From Chitinimonas prasina (GTDB lineage: Bacteria > Pseudomonadota > Gammaproteobacteria > Burkholderiales > Chitinimonadaceae): a stretch of DNA of 64,000 nt. Numbering within the stretch: position 1 is the stretch's first letter; the number at the start of each line of letters is the position of its first letter. This document shows, piece by piece, positions 9,511 through 17,902 of this stretch. The stretch lies in contig NZ_BSOG01000007.1 in the NCBI RefSeq assembly GCF_030160395.1, positions 62,001 through 126,000 of the forward strand, given 5' to 3'. The position numbers and the translations under genes are program-made. The notes under the pieces were generated by a model. It ran no database searches. It was given only the letters and a program-made list of their open reading frames with translations, and was not told the DNA's origin.

Positions 9511-10269
9511 ATGATACGAATGCTCGGCCAGGTCCTGCTGTTGCTCTGTAGCGTGCTGTTGGCGGCTGCACCGCCACCAGCCCTGCCGGCGGTGCGTGTC
9601 GCCGCGCCTGAGGGCATGGACGCCACCGTGCAGGTGGGGGAGCTGGTCCTGCGCGAGGCTTACCGGCGCATAGGCTACGAGATGCAGCTGGAGAAGCTGC
9701 CCGGTCTGCGTTCATTGGCGGTAGTGGATGCCGGCAAGTATGACGCCGAGCTGGGGCGTATCGCTGGGATGGAGCAGCAATACAGCAATCTGCGTGTCGT
9801 CCCGACCTCACCCTTGTCGCTCACCGTGGCGGCCCTGACGCTCAAGCCGGAAATCGTGGTACGTGACTGGGAAGACCTGCGGGGCTGGCGGCTGGCGGCG
9901 CAGCGCGGCGTCAAGGTGGTAGAAGCCAGGACGGCTGGCATGGATGTCAGTTTCGCCACGACGCCCGATGCCATGGTGCGCATGTTGCTGGCGGGCAGGG
10001 TCGATGTCGTGCTGGGCAGCCCCATCAGCATGCCGGCCGTACTAGCGGGCATGCGCCAGCGCGGGGAGTTGGCAGCGGATACCCGTTTGCTGGTGCAGGA
10101 GTTCTACAGCATACCGGTCTACCATTATGTCCATACCCGCAACACCCATCTGATCGTGCCGCTTGAGCAAGCCTTGCTGGCCATGCGCAAGGATGGTTTC
10201 ATCGACCGCGCGCTGCGGCAAGTCACGGCACAGCAAGTCGACAATGCACTCGGCAAGCACAAGCCCTAA
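9511..10269 (+). CDS. Orphan periplasmic solute-binding protein
   Basis: A 252-residue exported protein: signal peptide (MLGQVLLLLCSVLLAAA), then a type-II binding-protein body (ELVLREAYRRIGYEMQLEKL; WEDLRGWRLAAQRGVKVVEA; MVRMLLAGRVDVVLGSP). No transporter subunit is nearby. It sits between the SPFH gene and its usual zinc-ribbon partner and looks like an insertion into that pair. ATG 9511 is in a poor ribosome-binding context; ATG 9520 is an alternative. Ligand unknown. Confidence 0.78.
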   Translation: MIRMLGQVLLLLCSVLLAAAPPPALPAVRVAAPEGMDATVQVGELVLREAYRRIGYEMQLEKLPGLRSLAVVDAGKYDAELGRIAGMEQQYSNLRVVPTSPLSLTVAALTLKPEIVVRDWEDLRGWRLAAQRGVKVVEARTAGMDVSFATTPDAMVRMLLAGRVDVVLGSPISMPAVLAGMRQRGELAADTRLLVQEFYSIPVYHYVHTRNTHLIVPLEQALLAMRKDGFIDRALRQVTAQQVDNALGKHKP

Positions 10270-10304
10270 CCTCAACCTTCGACCCGACCTAGTCGTCAGC
10301 CTAC

Positions 10305-11390
10305 ATGACCACCAACCATTACCCTTGCACGGCCTGCGGTGCCAAGCTTGAATTCGCGCCTGGCCAGCACGCGCTCCAGTGTCCTTATTGCGGTGCGCAG
10401 AACGCCATCGCGGTGGCGGACGCAGCAGAGCAGGAAACCGCAGTAGCCGAACTCGATTACCAGGCTTACCTGGCCCAGGCAGCTGGCAATGAGCCGCAGA
10501 TAGAGCGACAGACGGTGAAGTGCCCCGGCTGCGGTGCCGCATCGCAGCTGCCGGCCAATACCACGGCAGACCGCTGCCCCTTCTGTGCCGTGCCGCTGAT
10601 CGCCAGCAATGCCTATGCCCAGCGCACCATACAGCCCAAGGCGGTAGCGCCGTTCGAGATCAAGGAAAACCAGGCCAGGGCCAGCTTCAAGGACTGGATA
10701 CATGGGCTGTGGTTCGCCCCCAATGCCCTGAAGCAAGCCTACCGCGCCGCCAGCGGCTTGAAGGGCATCTACCTGCCTTACTGGACGTATGATGCCAATA
10801 CCGACACGCCCTACCGTGGCGAGCGGGGCGACTACTACTATGTGAGCGAGACCTATACCGACAACGGTGTCACCAAGACCCGGCAGGTACGCCGTACCCG
10901 CTGGTCTTCGGCTGTGGGCGAGGTCCACGTGGGTTTTGACGATGTCACCGTGCCGGCAACCCAGTCGCTGCCCACGCAGTACCTGCATGGACTGCAACCC
11001 TGGCGCCTGGAAAAGCTGCAGCCGTATCGCGAGGACTACCTCACCGGCTTTACCGTGGAAGCCTACCAACTGGGCCTGCAACCAGGCTTTACCGCAGCGC
11101 AGGGGCTGATGGAGCCCACCATCCGGGAGGCCATCCGGCGTGACATCGGTGGTGACGAGCAGCGCATACACAATATGTCGCCGCACTACTACGACATCAC
11201 CTTCAAGCACATCCTGTTGCCCATCTGGTTATCCAGCTACCAGTATGGCGGCAAGACCTGGCGCTTTGTCGTCAATGGCCAGACTGGCGAAGTCCAGGGC
11301 GAACGTCCCTGGTCGGCCTGGAAGATCGCCGGCGCCATCCTGCTGGCCTTGCTGCTGCTGTTTGTGGTGATCTACCTGAGCGGGGAATAG
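10305..11390 (+). CDS. Double zinc-ribbon membrane protein (YdjG-like, TFIIB-type zinc ribbon)
   Basis: A 361-residue protein with two N-terminal zinc ribbons, C8/C11 with C26/C29 and C73/C76 with C91/C94 (each CxxC...CxxC). A long soluble body follows (WFAPNALKQAYRAASGLKGI, then LPYWTYDAN). One C-terminal transmembrane helix (about residues 337-357) leaves only a few residues beyond it. This architecture matches the YdjG-like partners of YdjI-type SPFH proteins, so I infer that it acts at the inner membrane with the product of 8313-9455. Despite the 'primosomal protein N-like' label such proteins often get, no helicase motif is present. The Shine-Dalgarno before ATG 10305 is weak. Confidence 0.85.
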   Translation: MTTNHYPCTACGAKLEFAPGQHALQCPYCGAQNAIAVADAAEQETAVAELDYQAYLAQAAGNEPQIERQTVKCPGCGAASQLPANTTADRCPFCAVPLIASNAYAQRTIQPKAVAPFEIKENQARASFKDWIHGLWFAPNALKQAYRAASGLKGIYLPYWTYDANTDTPYRGERGDYYYVSETYTDNGVTKTRQVRRTRWSSAVGEVHVGFDDVTVPATQSLPTQYLHGLQPWRLEKLQPYREDYLTGFTVEAYQLGLQPGFTAAQGLMEPTIREAIRRDIGGDEQRIHNMSPHYYDITFKHILLPIWLSSYQYGGKTWRFVVNGQTGEVQGERPWSAWKIAGAILLALLLLFVVIYLSGE

Positions 11391-11479
11391 CTGCTGCCTG
11401 GCGGGGGCGCCCAACGCCCGCAAGCTAAGCCTATGTTATGCGGCGCTCTAGCTGACTAACGCTGCTCGGATGAACACGG

Positions 11480-12241
11480 CTACACCTCAACGACCAAGCC
11501 TGGATCGAAGTCCCGGTTTTCCATCTCGCCGTGGCTGAGCCGGTACCCGCGCGGATTGCATACCACCCGCGTGCCGTCAACGCGGTAGTCGAAGGACTTG
11601 TGCATGTGGCCGTGGATCCACAGCCCTGACTTGCCCATTAAATGGCCCAGGTCGCTCGCATATGCGGCAGAAAGCAGATCAGTAGCGTAATCCGGCGCAA
11701 TGCTGTTCCGATGCGGCGCGTGGTGGGTCACAACCACGGTATTGGTAGCTTGGCCGGTGGCCAGCTCTTCCTCCAGCCACCTTCGGCTGCGCACATGTGT
11801 CGCCAGCGCATCGCGTGGTTCGAAAGGCCGCTTGGATCTGCCTGCGCGCGTCGAGATGCGGATGTGGTCCGACATGCTGCCGGCAGCTTCGTCCATGGCG
11901 CCCAACTGCGTATATGTGCCGAACAAGGCATAGTCGGTCCACAGCGTGCAGCCCAGGAAACGCATGTCGTCGATCACGACCGATTCGTTCTCCAGTAAGT
12001 GGACGTTCGGTGGGCAGACGCGGCGCAAGTCTTCCCAGGTTGCCTCGACGCTGCTGCCATAAAATTCGTGGTTCCCCACCACGTAGATGACCGGCGTGTC
12101 AGGGAATGCGCAGCCTGCCCAGGTGATGGCTTTGGCACCCACTCCGATGTCGCCGGCGAGAACGACGACGTCGGCCTCGAGTTTCGGTGGCGCGAAGGCG
12201 CAGAACTCCAGATGAATGTCGGAATAGATACGGATTTTCAT
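11480..12241 (-). CDS. Calcineurin-like metallophosphoesterase
   Basis: A 253-residue metallophosphoesterase with the five family motifs in order: SDIHLE (D8, H10), GDIG, GNHEFYG, THHAPH and GHMHKS. These bind a dinuclear metal centre for phosphoester hydrolysis. There is no signal peptide, so it is cytoplasmic. The substrate is not evident. It is transcribed toward the YdjG-like gene and stands alone. Its base composition appears lower in GC than the flanking genes, and it borders a patch with a damaged regulator, so recent acquisition is possible. Confidence 0.88.
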   Translation of the reverse strand: MKIRIYSDIHLEFCAFAPPKLEADVVVLAGDIGVGAKAITWAGCAFPDTPVIYVVGNHEFYGSSVEATWEDLRRVCPPNVHLLENESVVIDDMRFLGCTLWTDYALFGTYTQLGAMDEAAGSMSDHIRISTRAGRSKRPFEPRDALATHVRSRRWLEEELATGQATNTVVVTHHAPHRNSIAPDYATDLLSAAYASDLGHLMGKSGLWIHGHMHKSFDYRVDGTRVVCNPRGYRLSHGEMENRDFDPGLVVEV

Positions 12242-12593
12242 AGGGCGAGTCTAGCAGGCAACGCTGCTACAACAAGCCTAGGCCGGCCCTATGGCTGCAA
12301 CGACCAGGACAAGGTTACGCGGAGACATGCGGTAACGCTCTCCGCGCCCGGCTGGCCAAAAGTCGTTTGTTCCACATGCCTTTGATGGCTCCCTTGGCGT
12401 TCAAATGGCCCTTCTGCATGGCCGGCTAAGAGCCGGTGCCGCAAATAGGTACGCGATAGGGATACATGATGGGCGCTTTGCGACATCGTATGAATTGGCC
12501 GGCCGAAAGTAGCGTGAAGCGATTACACAGGTGCGCAACACAGGACGACCGAACAAGGGGCTAGTGAACAGTTAGAAGCCAAGTGGGCTGATC
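12242..12593. other. 352-bp gap without a recognisable gene
   Basis: No supported coding sequence, RNA or terminator was found. Open frames here lack ribosome sites and family-like sequence. The segment borders the frameshifted helix-turn-helix gene and may be decayed accessory DNA. Confidence 0.4.
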
Positions 12594-12944
12594 TTGCCCG
12601 CGGTGGAGCGGGCGATTGCTGCGCGCCGACGCGCGTTGGACCTGGGACATAGCCAGGAATGGCTGGGGGAGCAGGTTGGGCTGTCGAAGCAGACCTTCAG
12701 CAGGATGGAGAATGGGGTGGTCGCTCCGGCGATTTTCTGGCGGCAGGACATTTCCGGAGCGCTGAGGTGCTCGATGGGCGACTTGTTGGACCAAGTTGCC
12801 AAGCCCGAAGGTGATCATGCGCAAACGATCGTTCTCCTGCTGGCCGAGGTCCCGCTGGAGAAGCGAGAATCGGCAGCGTGCGTGCAGTGGAGCTGGTGTC
12901 GGCGCTGCGCTAAGAGAGGCCGTTCCTCCCAGGCAGGACGCTGA
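12594..12944 (+). CDS. XRE-family helix-turn-helix protein with frameshifted C terminus (likely decayed)
   Basis: A DNA-binding helix-turn-helix of the Cro/CI type is clear (SQEWLGEQVGLSKQTFSRME, then NGVVAPAI and CSMGDLLD). The annotated frame ends in an unlikely tail (ACVQWSWCRRCAK...). Reading from 12875 in another frame gives SVRAVELVSALR and a TAA at 12911-12913. That is a natural end after LEKRESA, so a one-base indel near 12873 is inferred. The N terminus is also poor: TTG 12594 or GTG 12603 have no good ribosome site, and AKWADLAR is encoded just upstream in a different frame. I regard it as a degenerating regulator, though the helix-turn-helix itself could still be expressed. Confidence 0.55.
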   Translation: MPAVERAIAARRRALDLGHSQEWLGEQVGLSKQTFSRMENGVVAPAIFWRQDISGALRCSMGDLLDQVAKPEGDHAQTIVLLLAEVPLEKRESAACVQWSWCRRCAKRGRSSQAGR

Positions 12945-13233
12945 TCGATGGCGAGAAATCAGGCATCCTTGCTATGACGTTAGCTTGGCTTGTGAGGATT
13001 GGGATAGCGCCGGCTATCGGATTGATTGCCTGTATCAACTTCACAAGCTGCTGGGGTGGGCGTAGTGTGGTGTGAGAGCCTGTATGCGGCGTTAGGCCGT
13101 TATGGTCGGCGCTTAATTCCTTGTGCCAGCCATTGTTCGGGTATGCCCAGCGGGCCGCGACGAGACGAAAAGACCCTGAATAGGCTCTAGGGGAGTGTAT
13201 CGGTGCAGCCATGCTGCTTACCAGGAGATTGCC
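12914..13233. other. 320-bp gap between the HTH gene and the DUF3330 gene
   Basis: Apart from the end of the shifted frame, nothing is supported. No terminator or good promoter pair is evident. The Shine-Dalgarno AGGAG of the next gene is at 13223-13227. Confidence 0.35.
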
Positions 13234-13452
13234 ATGCATGCTCATCCCACCCAGGCACAGGTACCGGCCCTGCCCACGTTGAATTGCCAGGTATGCCTGG
13301 CCGAGATTCCTGCTTCTGAAGCCGCCAGCAGCGAAGCTACCGATTATGTGGCGGCCGTCTGCGGGCTGGAATGCTACGTGCAGTGGCAGGCTCAGACCGG
13401 CGCCGTGGTGCCAGAGCCGCCACCGGCTGGAGAGAAGGCTGCCGAAGCTTAG
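13234..13452 (+). CDS. Small DUF3330-type zinc-binding protein
   Basis: A 72-residue protein with two cysteine pairs (LNCQVCLAEIP and AVCGLECYVQW) around a conserved acidic middle (SEAASSEATDYVAA), matching the DUF3330 small zinc-ribbon family. The frame is open to 13195, but AGGAG lies 6 nt before ATG 13234 and family similarity begins after it. The tail is Pro/Glu/Ala-rich. Function unknown; some relatives accompany heavy-metal or mobile gene sets, but none is visible here. Confidence 0.8.
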   Translation: MHAHPTQAQVPALPTLNCQVCLAEIPASEAASSEATDYVAAVCGLECYVQWQAQTGAVVPEPPPAGEKAAEA

Positions 13453-13488
13453 TGTCACCCGGCCTTCTCGCCTTCTGAAAACCTCCCG

Positions 13489-14433
13489 TCAGGGCTGGGC
13501 TGCGTCCTCTAGCAGGTAGCGCAGCTCCCTTGGCAAAGGGTGGTCTGGCCAGCGCTGCTGTAGCAGCCGGACTTGCCTGCGCGCCTCATCTTCCTTTCCC
13601 ACCTCCAACAACTGGCGGATGCTGGTAATCCAGCGCTCCGGTGTAGCGTCCGGTTTGGTCGTCGGTGGTGGCATGCTTTCCAGCATCTTGCGTAGCGCTG
13701 GGGCGGTATGCTCCTGGCTGCGGCCGGCGGCAGGCTTGGCCGCAGCAGGTGCCGGTGCGGGCATCGCCTGCGGTGCCGGTGCGGCCGGTGCCAGGGCGGG
13801 TTGACTGCGTTTGTCCTGCCTGGCCATTGGGTCGCCAGCTTTCGATTCGGCTTCCTGCGCCGGTTCTGGTTCCGGTGCTGGTGCGGCCAAGGCAGCTGGT
13901 GCCGCATGCTTGGCGCTTTCCATCAACCCCGGCTCCATCGCTGGGCGCATCTCTGCCGGCGGTATCTGGCGAGGCTGTGCGAGGCTGCGGCGGGTAGCCG
14001 GTACGCTGCTGGTCACCGGTTCTTCTTGCGGTGGCGGAGGAGCGGCTGCGGCGGTGCTTGCCGATTCCAGATTCTTTTCATCTTTGCTCCCGACCGCTGC
14101 ATTGGCAGGCGGGGCCGCCGTGGCTTCTGGCACCGCCACAGGGTCTGACATCTCTGCTGCCAGCATGGGCTCGTCCAGCCGGGTTTCCTCGCTGTCGCGC
14201 AGTTGCAGGCTGACACCCAGGGCCAGCATGACCGTGGCGGCCAATCCCAGGGGGACGCCCCAGTTGCGGCGGGGCCGGGCAGGGAAGGGGATGACCTTGG
14301 CGCCGTCTTGTACTGCATTACGGGCGGCAGCCAGGATGGCGCTGTCCAGTGCTGGCGGCGGCAAGGGTTGTTCCAGTGCCGCGTAGGCCTGGCTCAGTGC
14401 CTTGTCGTCGTCATCGGGTTTCATGGTGTCCAT
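13489..14433 (-). CDS. Probable membrane-anchored regulator (anti-sigma-like) paired with the ECF sigma factor
   Basis: A 314-residue protein. It has an acidic/helical N-terminal region (MKPDDDDKALSQAYAAL), one transmembrane helix (about residues 57-77, GVPLGLAATVMLALGVSLQL), a long Ala/Pro/Glu-rich linker and a C-terminal helical domain of about 50 residues (RWITSIRQLLEVGKEDEARR). The start codon is one base after the sigma-factor stop. This order and topology (cytoplasmic N terminus, single helix, periplasmic tail) fit an anti-sigma factor, although no classical zinc anti-sigma motif is present. Function is inferred from context. ATG 14424 is an alternative start. Confidence 0.75.
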   Translation of the reverse strand: MDTMKPDDDDKALSQAYAALEQPLPPPALDSAILAAARNAVQDGAKVIPFPARPRRNWGVPLGLAATVMLALGVSLQLRDSEETRLDEPMLAAEMSDPVAVPEATAAPPANAAVGSKDEKNLESASTAAAAPPPPQEEPVTSSVPATRRSLAQPRQIPPAEMRPAMEPGLMESAKHAAPAALAAPAPEPEPAQEAESKAGDPMARQDKRSQPALAPAAPAPQAMPAPAPAAAKPAAGRSQEHTAPALRKMLESMPPPTTKPDATPERWITSIRQLLEVGKEDEARRQVRLLQQRWPDHPLPRELRYLLEDAAQP

Positions 14434-14434
14434 C

Positions 14435-15004
14435 TCAGCTTACCCCCGCCAGCGTGGCTTTGAGCTTGGCCACGGCATAGCGTAGCCGGCTCTTGGCCGT
14501 TTCCATGGGCACGCCGGTCAATGCGGCAATGTCTTCCAGGCTCATATCGGCCTGCTCGCGCAGCAGGAACACTTCACGCTGCACCGCAGGCAATGCACGC
14601 AAGGCGGTGTCCAGTGCCTGGCCCGCTTGCTTGCCTTCCAGGCGGCTGGCGGGCTCTTGGCGGCTGTCTCCCGCTACACGGGCCAGCGGGTCCTCGTCGT
14701 CCTCATTCAGAAAGTCGCCCAGCAGGGCGGGTTCCTTCAATCGTATCCGGTCTATCAGCTTGTTGCGGGCGATGCCGAACAGCCAGGTACGGAAGCTGGC
14801 CGTGGGCCGATAATCGTGGCGGGCGTTGACGACCGCCAGCCAGGTTTCCTGAAACACATCATCAACCCAGGCTGTACGGGGCGACTGCCGGTGCAGAAAG
14901 CCGTACAAGCCGGCTTTGTGCAGGGCGTACAGGCGCTCGAACGCCACCGCCTCGCCACCGGCGTAGGCAAGCATCAAGGCAGTATCGTCATGGGCGGGCT
15001 GCAT
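14435..15004 (-). CDS. ECF-type RNA polymerase sigma factor
   Basis: Sigma-70 family factor of 189 residues. Region 2 (FERLYALHKAGLYGFL ... VDDVFQETWLAVV, then SFRTWLFGIARNKLIDRIR) binds core polymerase and the -10 element. Region 4 (LPAVQREVFLLREQADMSLE, then DIAALTGVPMETAKSRLRYA) recognises -35. I start it at ATG 15004 because sigma-like sequence begins there. A GTG at 15073, preceded by AGAGGG inside the end of the upstream gene, would add 23 non-conserved residues and imply tight coupling. The next gene begins one base after its stop and is the likely regulator. Targets may include the local lipoprotein/VWA genes, but this is unproven. Confidence 0.9.
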   Translation of the reverse strand: MQPAHDDTALMLAYAGGEAVAFERLYALHKAGLYGFLHRQSPRTAWVDDVFQETWLAVVNARHDYRPTASFRTWLFGIARNKLIDRIRLKEPALLGDFLNEDDEDPLARVAGDSRQEPASRLEGKQAGQALDTALRALPAVQREVFLLREQADMSLEDIAALTGVPMETAKSRLRYAVAKLKATLAGVS

Positions 15005-15080
15005 GGCAGGCGAGTGTAGCGGAATGCCGGACTCGCCGCCTGCACTGTCCACGCTGGGGTGGTAGCCTTCCACTGGCTGA

Positions 15081-15806
15081 TCAGCCCTCTTTGGCAGTGA
15101 TCTTCAAGCGGGTGTAATAGATGCCACTGAGGCCCCGGTAGCCGGAATCGGTGCCAAACATCACCCACAGCTCGCCCGAACCGTTGGTGGTCAGCGACAG
15201 CGGGTTGCTGCTGTTGCTCAGCAGCTTGTTGCGGTAGGGGCGGTTGACGCAATCGGTGCTGTCGGTGGCGACATTGCCCAGTACCCGGGTATCGCGGCCA
15301 CTGGTTTCCTGGTTACCCTTGTCCCAGTTCATCCGCCAGTTCTTGTTGGCGTCCACCAGGGCTAGTGGTTCCTGCACGCTGGCCCCAGCCTTGAGGAAGA
15401 CCGACTCCCCTGGCGAGCCGGTTCCGCCGGTGCAGTTTGCGCTGCCGTTGCTAGCGAACTCCGCCTCAAAGGTCAGCTTGTAGGCCTGGTTGGGCTTGAG
15501 CTTGTCGATCTTGCGCTTCACATACATCCACAGATCGGTACTGTGGTTGTTGCCGCTCATATGTATGCCTCTGACCGTAAACGGCACGGGCAAGGCACGC
15601 CAGGACGATGTCAGCTCGTAGTAGGTATCCTGGCCTTGCTCAAAATCGGCAAAGCCGGATACCCAGCCCTGTGCGCTGGTATCCAGGTTGTACTCATAGG
15701 TCAGGTTGGTGCCTGGCTGCTCGGGTGTACCCACGCCAACCTCGGTATTGCAGGCGCTGAGCAGCAGCGGAACCAGGGGGAGCCACAGGTAGTTTCTTTG
15801 GCGCAT
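15081..15806 (-). CDS. Putative lipoprotein of unknown function
   Basis: A 241-residue protein with a lipoprotein signal (LWLPLVPLLLSAC, lipid-accepting Cys at about residue 17). The mature part is Asn/Ser/Gly/Trp-rich and reads like a secreted beta-sandwich domain (SAQGWVSGFADFEQG, then YYELTSSWRALP; SNSSNPLSLTTNGSGELWVM). A carbohydrate-binding-like fold is plausible, but I recognise no family. The frame is open to 15908; ATG 15806 has AGAGGA 9 nt upstream, better than the ATG at 15812. It ends close to the sigma-factor gene, so it may belong to the same unit. Confidence 0.75.
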   Translation of the reverse strand: MRQRNYLWLPLVPLLLSACNTEVGVGTPEQPGTNLTYEYNLDTSAQGWVSGFADFEQGQDTYYELTSSWRALPVPFTVRGIHMSGNNHSTDLWMYVKRKIDKLKPNQAYKLTFEAEFASNGSANCTGGTGSPGESVFLKAGASVQEPLALVDANKNWRMNWDKGNQETSGRDTRVLGNVATDSTDCVNRPYRNKLLSNSSNPLSLTTNGSGELWVMFGTDSGYRGLSGIYYTRLKITAKEG

Positions 15807-16000
15807 GACCATTCTTCCTCTTTCTATCGATTGTTGTTGTGCAGGCCAGCCCTGCAGGCAGCGTGCGGGCTTGCTTTGGTAGCGGGCTCGCCGTCTGGTT
15901 CCCGGCATGCTGCCGCTATCAGGGAAAAGCCTAGCCTGCCAGGCCGCCTTTGCCTACGCTCATTGTGGCTGGGTAGGGTGCGGGCAGCCTGGTCAGCAAC

Positions 16001-16031
16001 TTAGAGCGGCTACCAAAACCCAGCGTAGGGG
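16001..16031 (+). repeat. Single arm of the palindromic repeat found at 22200-22316
   Basis: TTAGAGCGGCTACC and AAAACCCAGCGTAG match the reverse complement of the right end of the element at 22200-22316 with two or three differences. The rest of the element is absent; the VWA gene stop follows at 16035. It is a solo or truncated copy. Confidence 0.7.
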
Positions 16032-16034
16032 CGC

Positions 16035-17810
16035 TTACTCGGCAATCTGCGGCTGCACCTTCGCATCCTGCCCTACCAGTGTTTCTGCCAGGCTGATCAA
16101 GCGCAGGAATTCCCCTCGGTAGCCGTAGCGATCCTCTCCCTGCGCGCCAGCGGCCAGTGCCTTGATCTGGCCAAAGTCAAAGCGGCCCAGATGCTTGCCG
16201 CCTTCTGCCAGGCGCTGGCCAAATGCGGCCACGGCGGCGGCAAAGCGCAGGTCTTCGCTGGGGCGCTGGCTGATCGCATCGCGCCGTACAGGGAAGGCCA
16301 GCAACTGGCTGTCCTCTCCGTGCGCTGCCTTGTAGCGCAGGCGCAGATAGCCCAGTTCCTGATCCTTGCCGGTCAGCAGCGGCTTGTTGATGCCATAGCG
16401 CAGCGGCTCCACTGCACCGCGCTTGCCCGCCAGGGTGATTTCATACAGGGCAGTCACCCGGTGGCCGGCACCGATTTCGCCGGCATCCACCTTGTCGTTG
16501 TTGAAATCCTCGCGCTTGAGCGCGCGGTTCTCAAAACCGATCAGGCGATACTCCTGCACGTTCTGCGGGTTGAATTCCATCTGTATCTTGACGTCGCTTG
16601 CGACGGTGGCGAGGGTGGAGGTGAACTCGTCGACCAGCACTTTCTGCGCTTCGTTCAGGGTGTCGATGTAGCTGTAGGCACCGTCGCCGGCATCGGCAAT
16701 CTGCTCCATCAGCTGTTCGTTGTAGTTGCCGGTGCCAAAACCCAGCGACGACAGCGATACACCGGAGCGGCGTTTTTCTTCCACCAGGTTCTTCAGGGTC
16801 TCAAAGCGAGTGATGCCGACATTGAAGTCGCCATCGGTGGCCAGCAGGATGCGATTGATGCCGCCTTTTACAAAACCCTGCTCGGCCATCTGGTAGGCCA
16901 GCTGGATGCCGGCGGCGCCTGCGGTGGAGCCGCCCGCTTCCAGGCTATCGATGGCCGCCATGATTTCGCCACGCCGGGCACCGCTGGTGGGCGGTAGTAC
17001 CACGCGGGTCCCGCTGGCATAGGTCACCAGCGAGACGTGATCCTGCGGCCGCAACTGGCGGGTGAACAGCTTCAGCGCCTCACGCAGCAGGGGGAGCTTG
17101 TCGGCCGAGTTCATCGAGCCCGAAACATCGACCAGAAACACCAGGTTGGCCGGTGGCAGTGCCTGCTTGGCGGGGTCGGCCGCCTGTATGCCTACCCGCA
17201 GCAGCAGGCTGTTCGGGTTCCAGGGCGTGGGGGCCAGTTCGGTGCTGACGGCAAACGGGGCCTTGCCTTGGGGCAGGGGGTAGTCGTAGGGAAAGTAGTT
17301 GACCAGCTCCTCCACCCGCACTGCGTCACGTGGGGGCAGTTGGCCGCCGTTGAGCAGGCGCCGCACATTGCTGTAGCTGCCGGTATCGACATCAATGCTG
17401 AAGGTGGAGACCGGCGATTCCGCTGCCAGGGTAATGCCATTGCGTTGCAATGCCTGGTAACGCTCGCGGTTCTCCGGTGCAGCCGGGACATACTGCCGTA
17501 CTGCTGGGGAGGCAAGGCTGTTGCCACCCATGGGCATGCGCTTGGATAGCGAGACTTGCGGCTTGGCCAGGCCGGTGGCCCGAACACTATCGGCGCTGGT
17601 AAGGGGGCTCACCGCAGGCGCTGCGGGGGCTTCTGCGGCCGGCAAGGGTTGCTGTGGCGGCAGTGGGGCAACGGTTTCGGCTATTTGCAGGGCGTTGTCG
17701 GCCTTCTCTGCCTTGCTCCCTTCTGCCGTGGTAGTGATCTCAGGCTGGTGGGTGGAGCAGGCGGCCAGCCAGATGCTGGCCAGCAGGGCAGTCAGGTGCT
17801 TGGGGGTCAT
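16035..17810 (-). CDS. VWA-domain lipoprotein (YfbK-like)
   Basis: A 591-residue exported lipoprotein. The signal ends in WLAAC (Cys18), followed by a Pro/Ala linker. Next come a von Willebrand A N-terminal domain (STFSIDVDTGSYSNVRR), the VWA domain with the MIDAS motif DVSGS (about residues 228-232) and TDGDFNVG, and a C-terminal DUF3520-type region (YELTLAGKRG-like YEITLAGKRGAVEPLRYG). It should bind a divalent cation and a protein partner at the outer membrane or periplasm. The frame is open to 17957, but GGAGAA before ATG 17810 and the lipoprotein signal fix the start. YfbK-type proteins often sit beside ECF sigma genes, as here. Confidence 0.9.
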   Translation of the reverse strand: MTPKHLTALLASIWLAACSTHQPEITTTAEGSKAEKADNALQIAETVAPLPPQQPLPAAEAPAAPAVSPLTSADSVRATGLAKPQVSLSKRMPMGGNSLASPAVRQYVPAAPENRERYQALQRNGITLAAESPVSTFSIDVDTGSYSNVRRLLNGGQLPPRDAVRVEELVNYFPYDYPLPQGKAPFAVSTELAPTPWNPNSLLLRVGIQAADPAKQALPPANLVFLVDVSGSMNSADKLPLLREALKLFTRQLRPQDHVSLVTYASGTRVVLPPTSGARRGEIMAAIDSLEAGGSTAGAAGIQLAYQMAEQGFVKGGINRILLATDGDFNVGITRFETLKNLVEEKRRSGVSLSSLGFGTGNYNEQLMEQIADAGDGAYSYIDTLNEAQKVLVDEFTSTLATVASDVKIQMEFNPQNVQEYRLIGFENRALKREDFNNDKVDAGEIGAGHRVTALYEITLAGKRGAVEPLRYGINKPLLTGKDQELGYLRLRYKAAHGEDSQLLAFPVRRDAISQRPSEDLRFAAAVAAFGQRLAEGGKHLGRFDFGQIKALAAGAQGEDRYGYRGEFLRLISLAETLVGQDAKVQPQIAE

Positions 17811-17902
17811 GGCGTTCTCCGCGTGGGTGGAATGATGCTTGAACGGCGCCATGCGATGAAACGGGTTAAATCCTGACAAATTATTGGCTGCGTGCCACCA
17901 AG

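Noticed and set aside
10305-11390. Primosomal protein N' (PriA) assignment for the zinc-ribbon protein
   Set aside because: There are no helicase motifs. The cysteine pattern, body and C-terminal membrane helix fit a YdjG-like protein instead.
12289-12486. Minus-strand open frame in the 12.2-12.6 kb gap
   Set aside because: The sequence is not family-like, no Shine-Dalgarno precedes it, and it may only reflect decayed DNA.
13155-13200. GACGAGACGAAAAGACCCTG resembles a conserved 23S rRNA segment
   Set aside because: Only about a dozen bases match and the flanking sequence is unlike rRNA. It is most likely chance.
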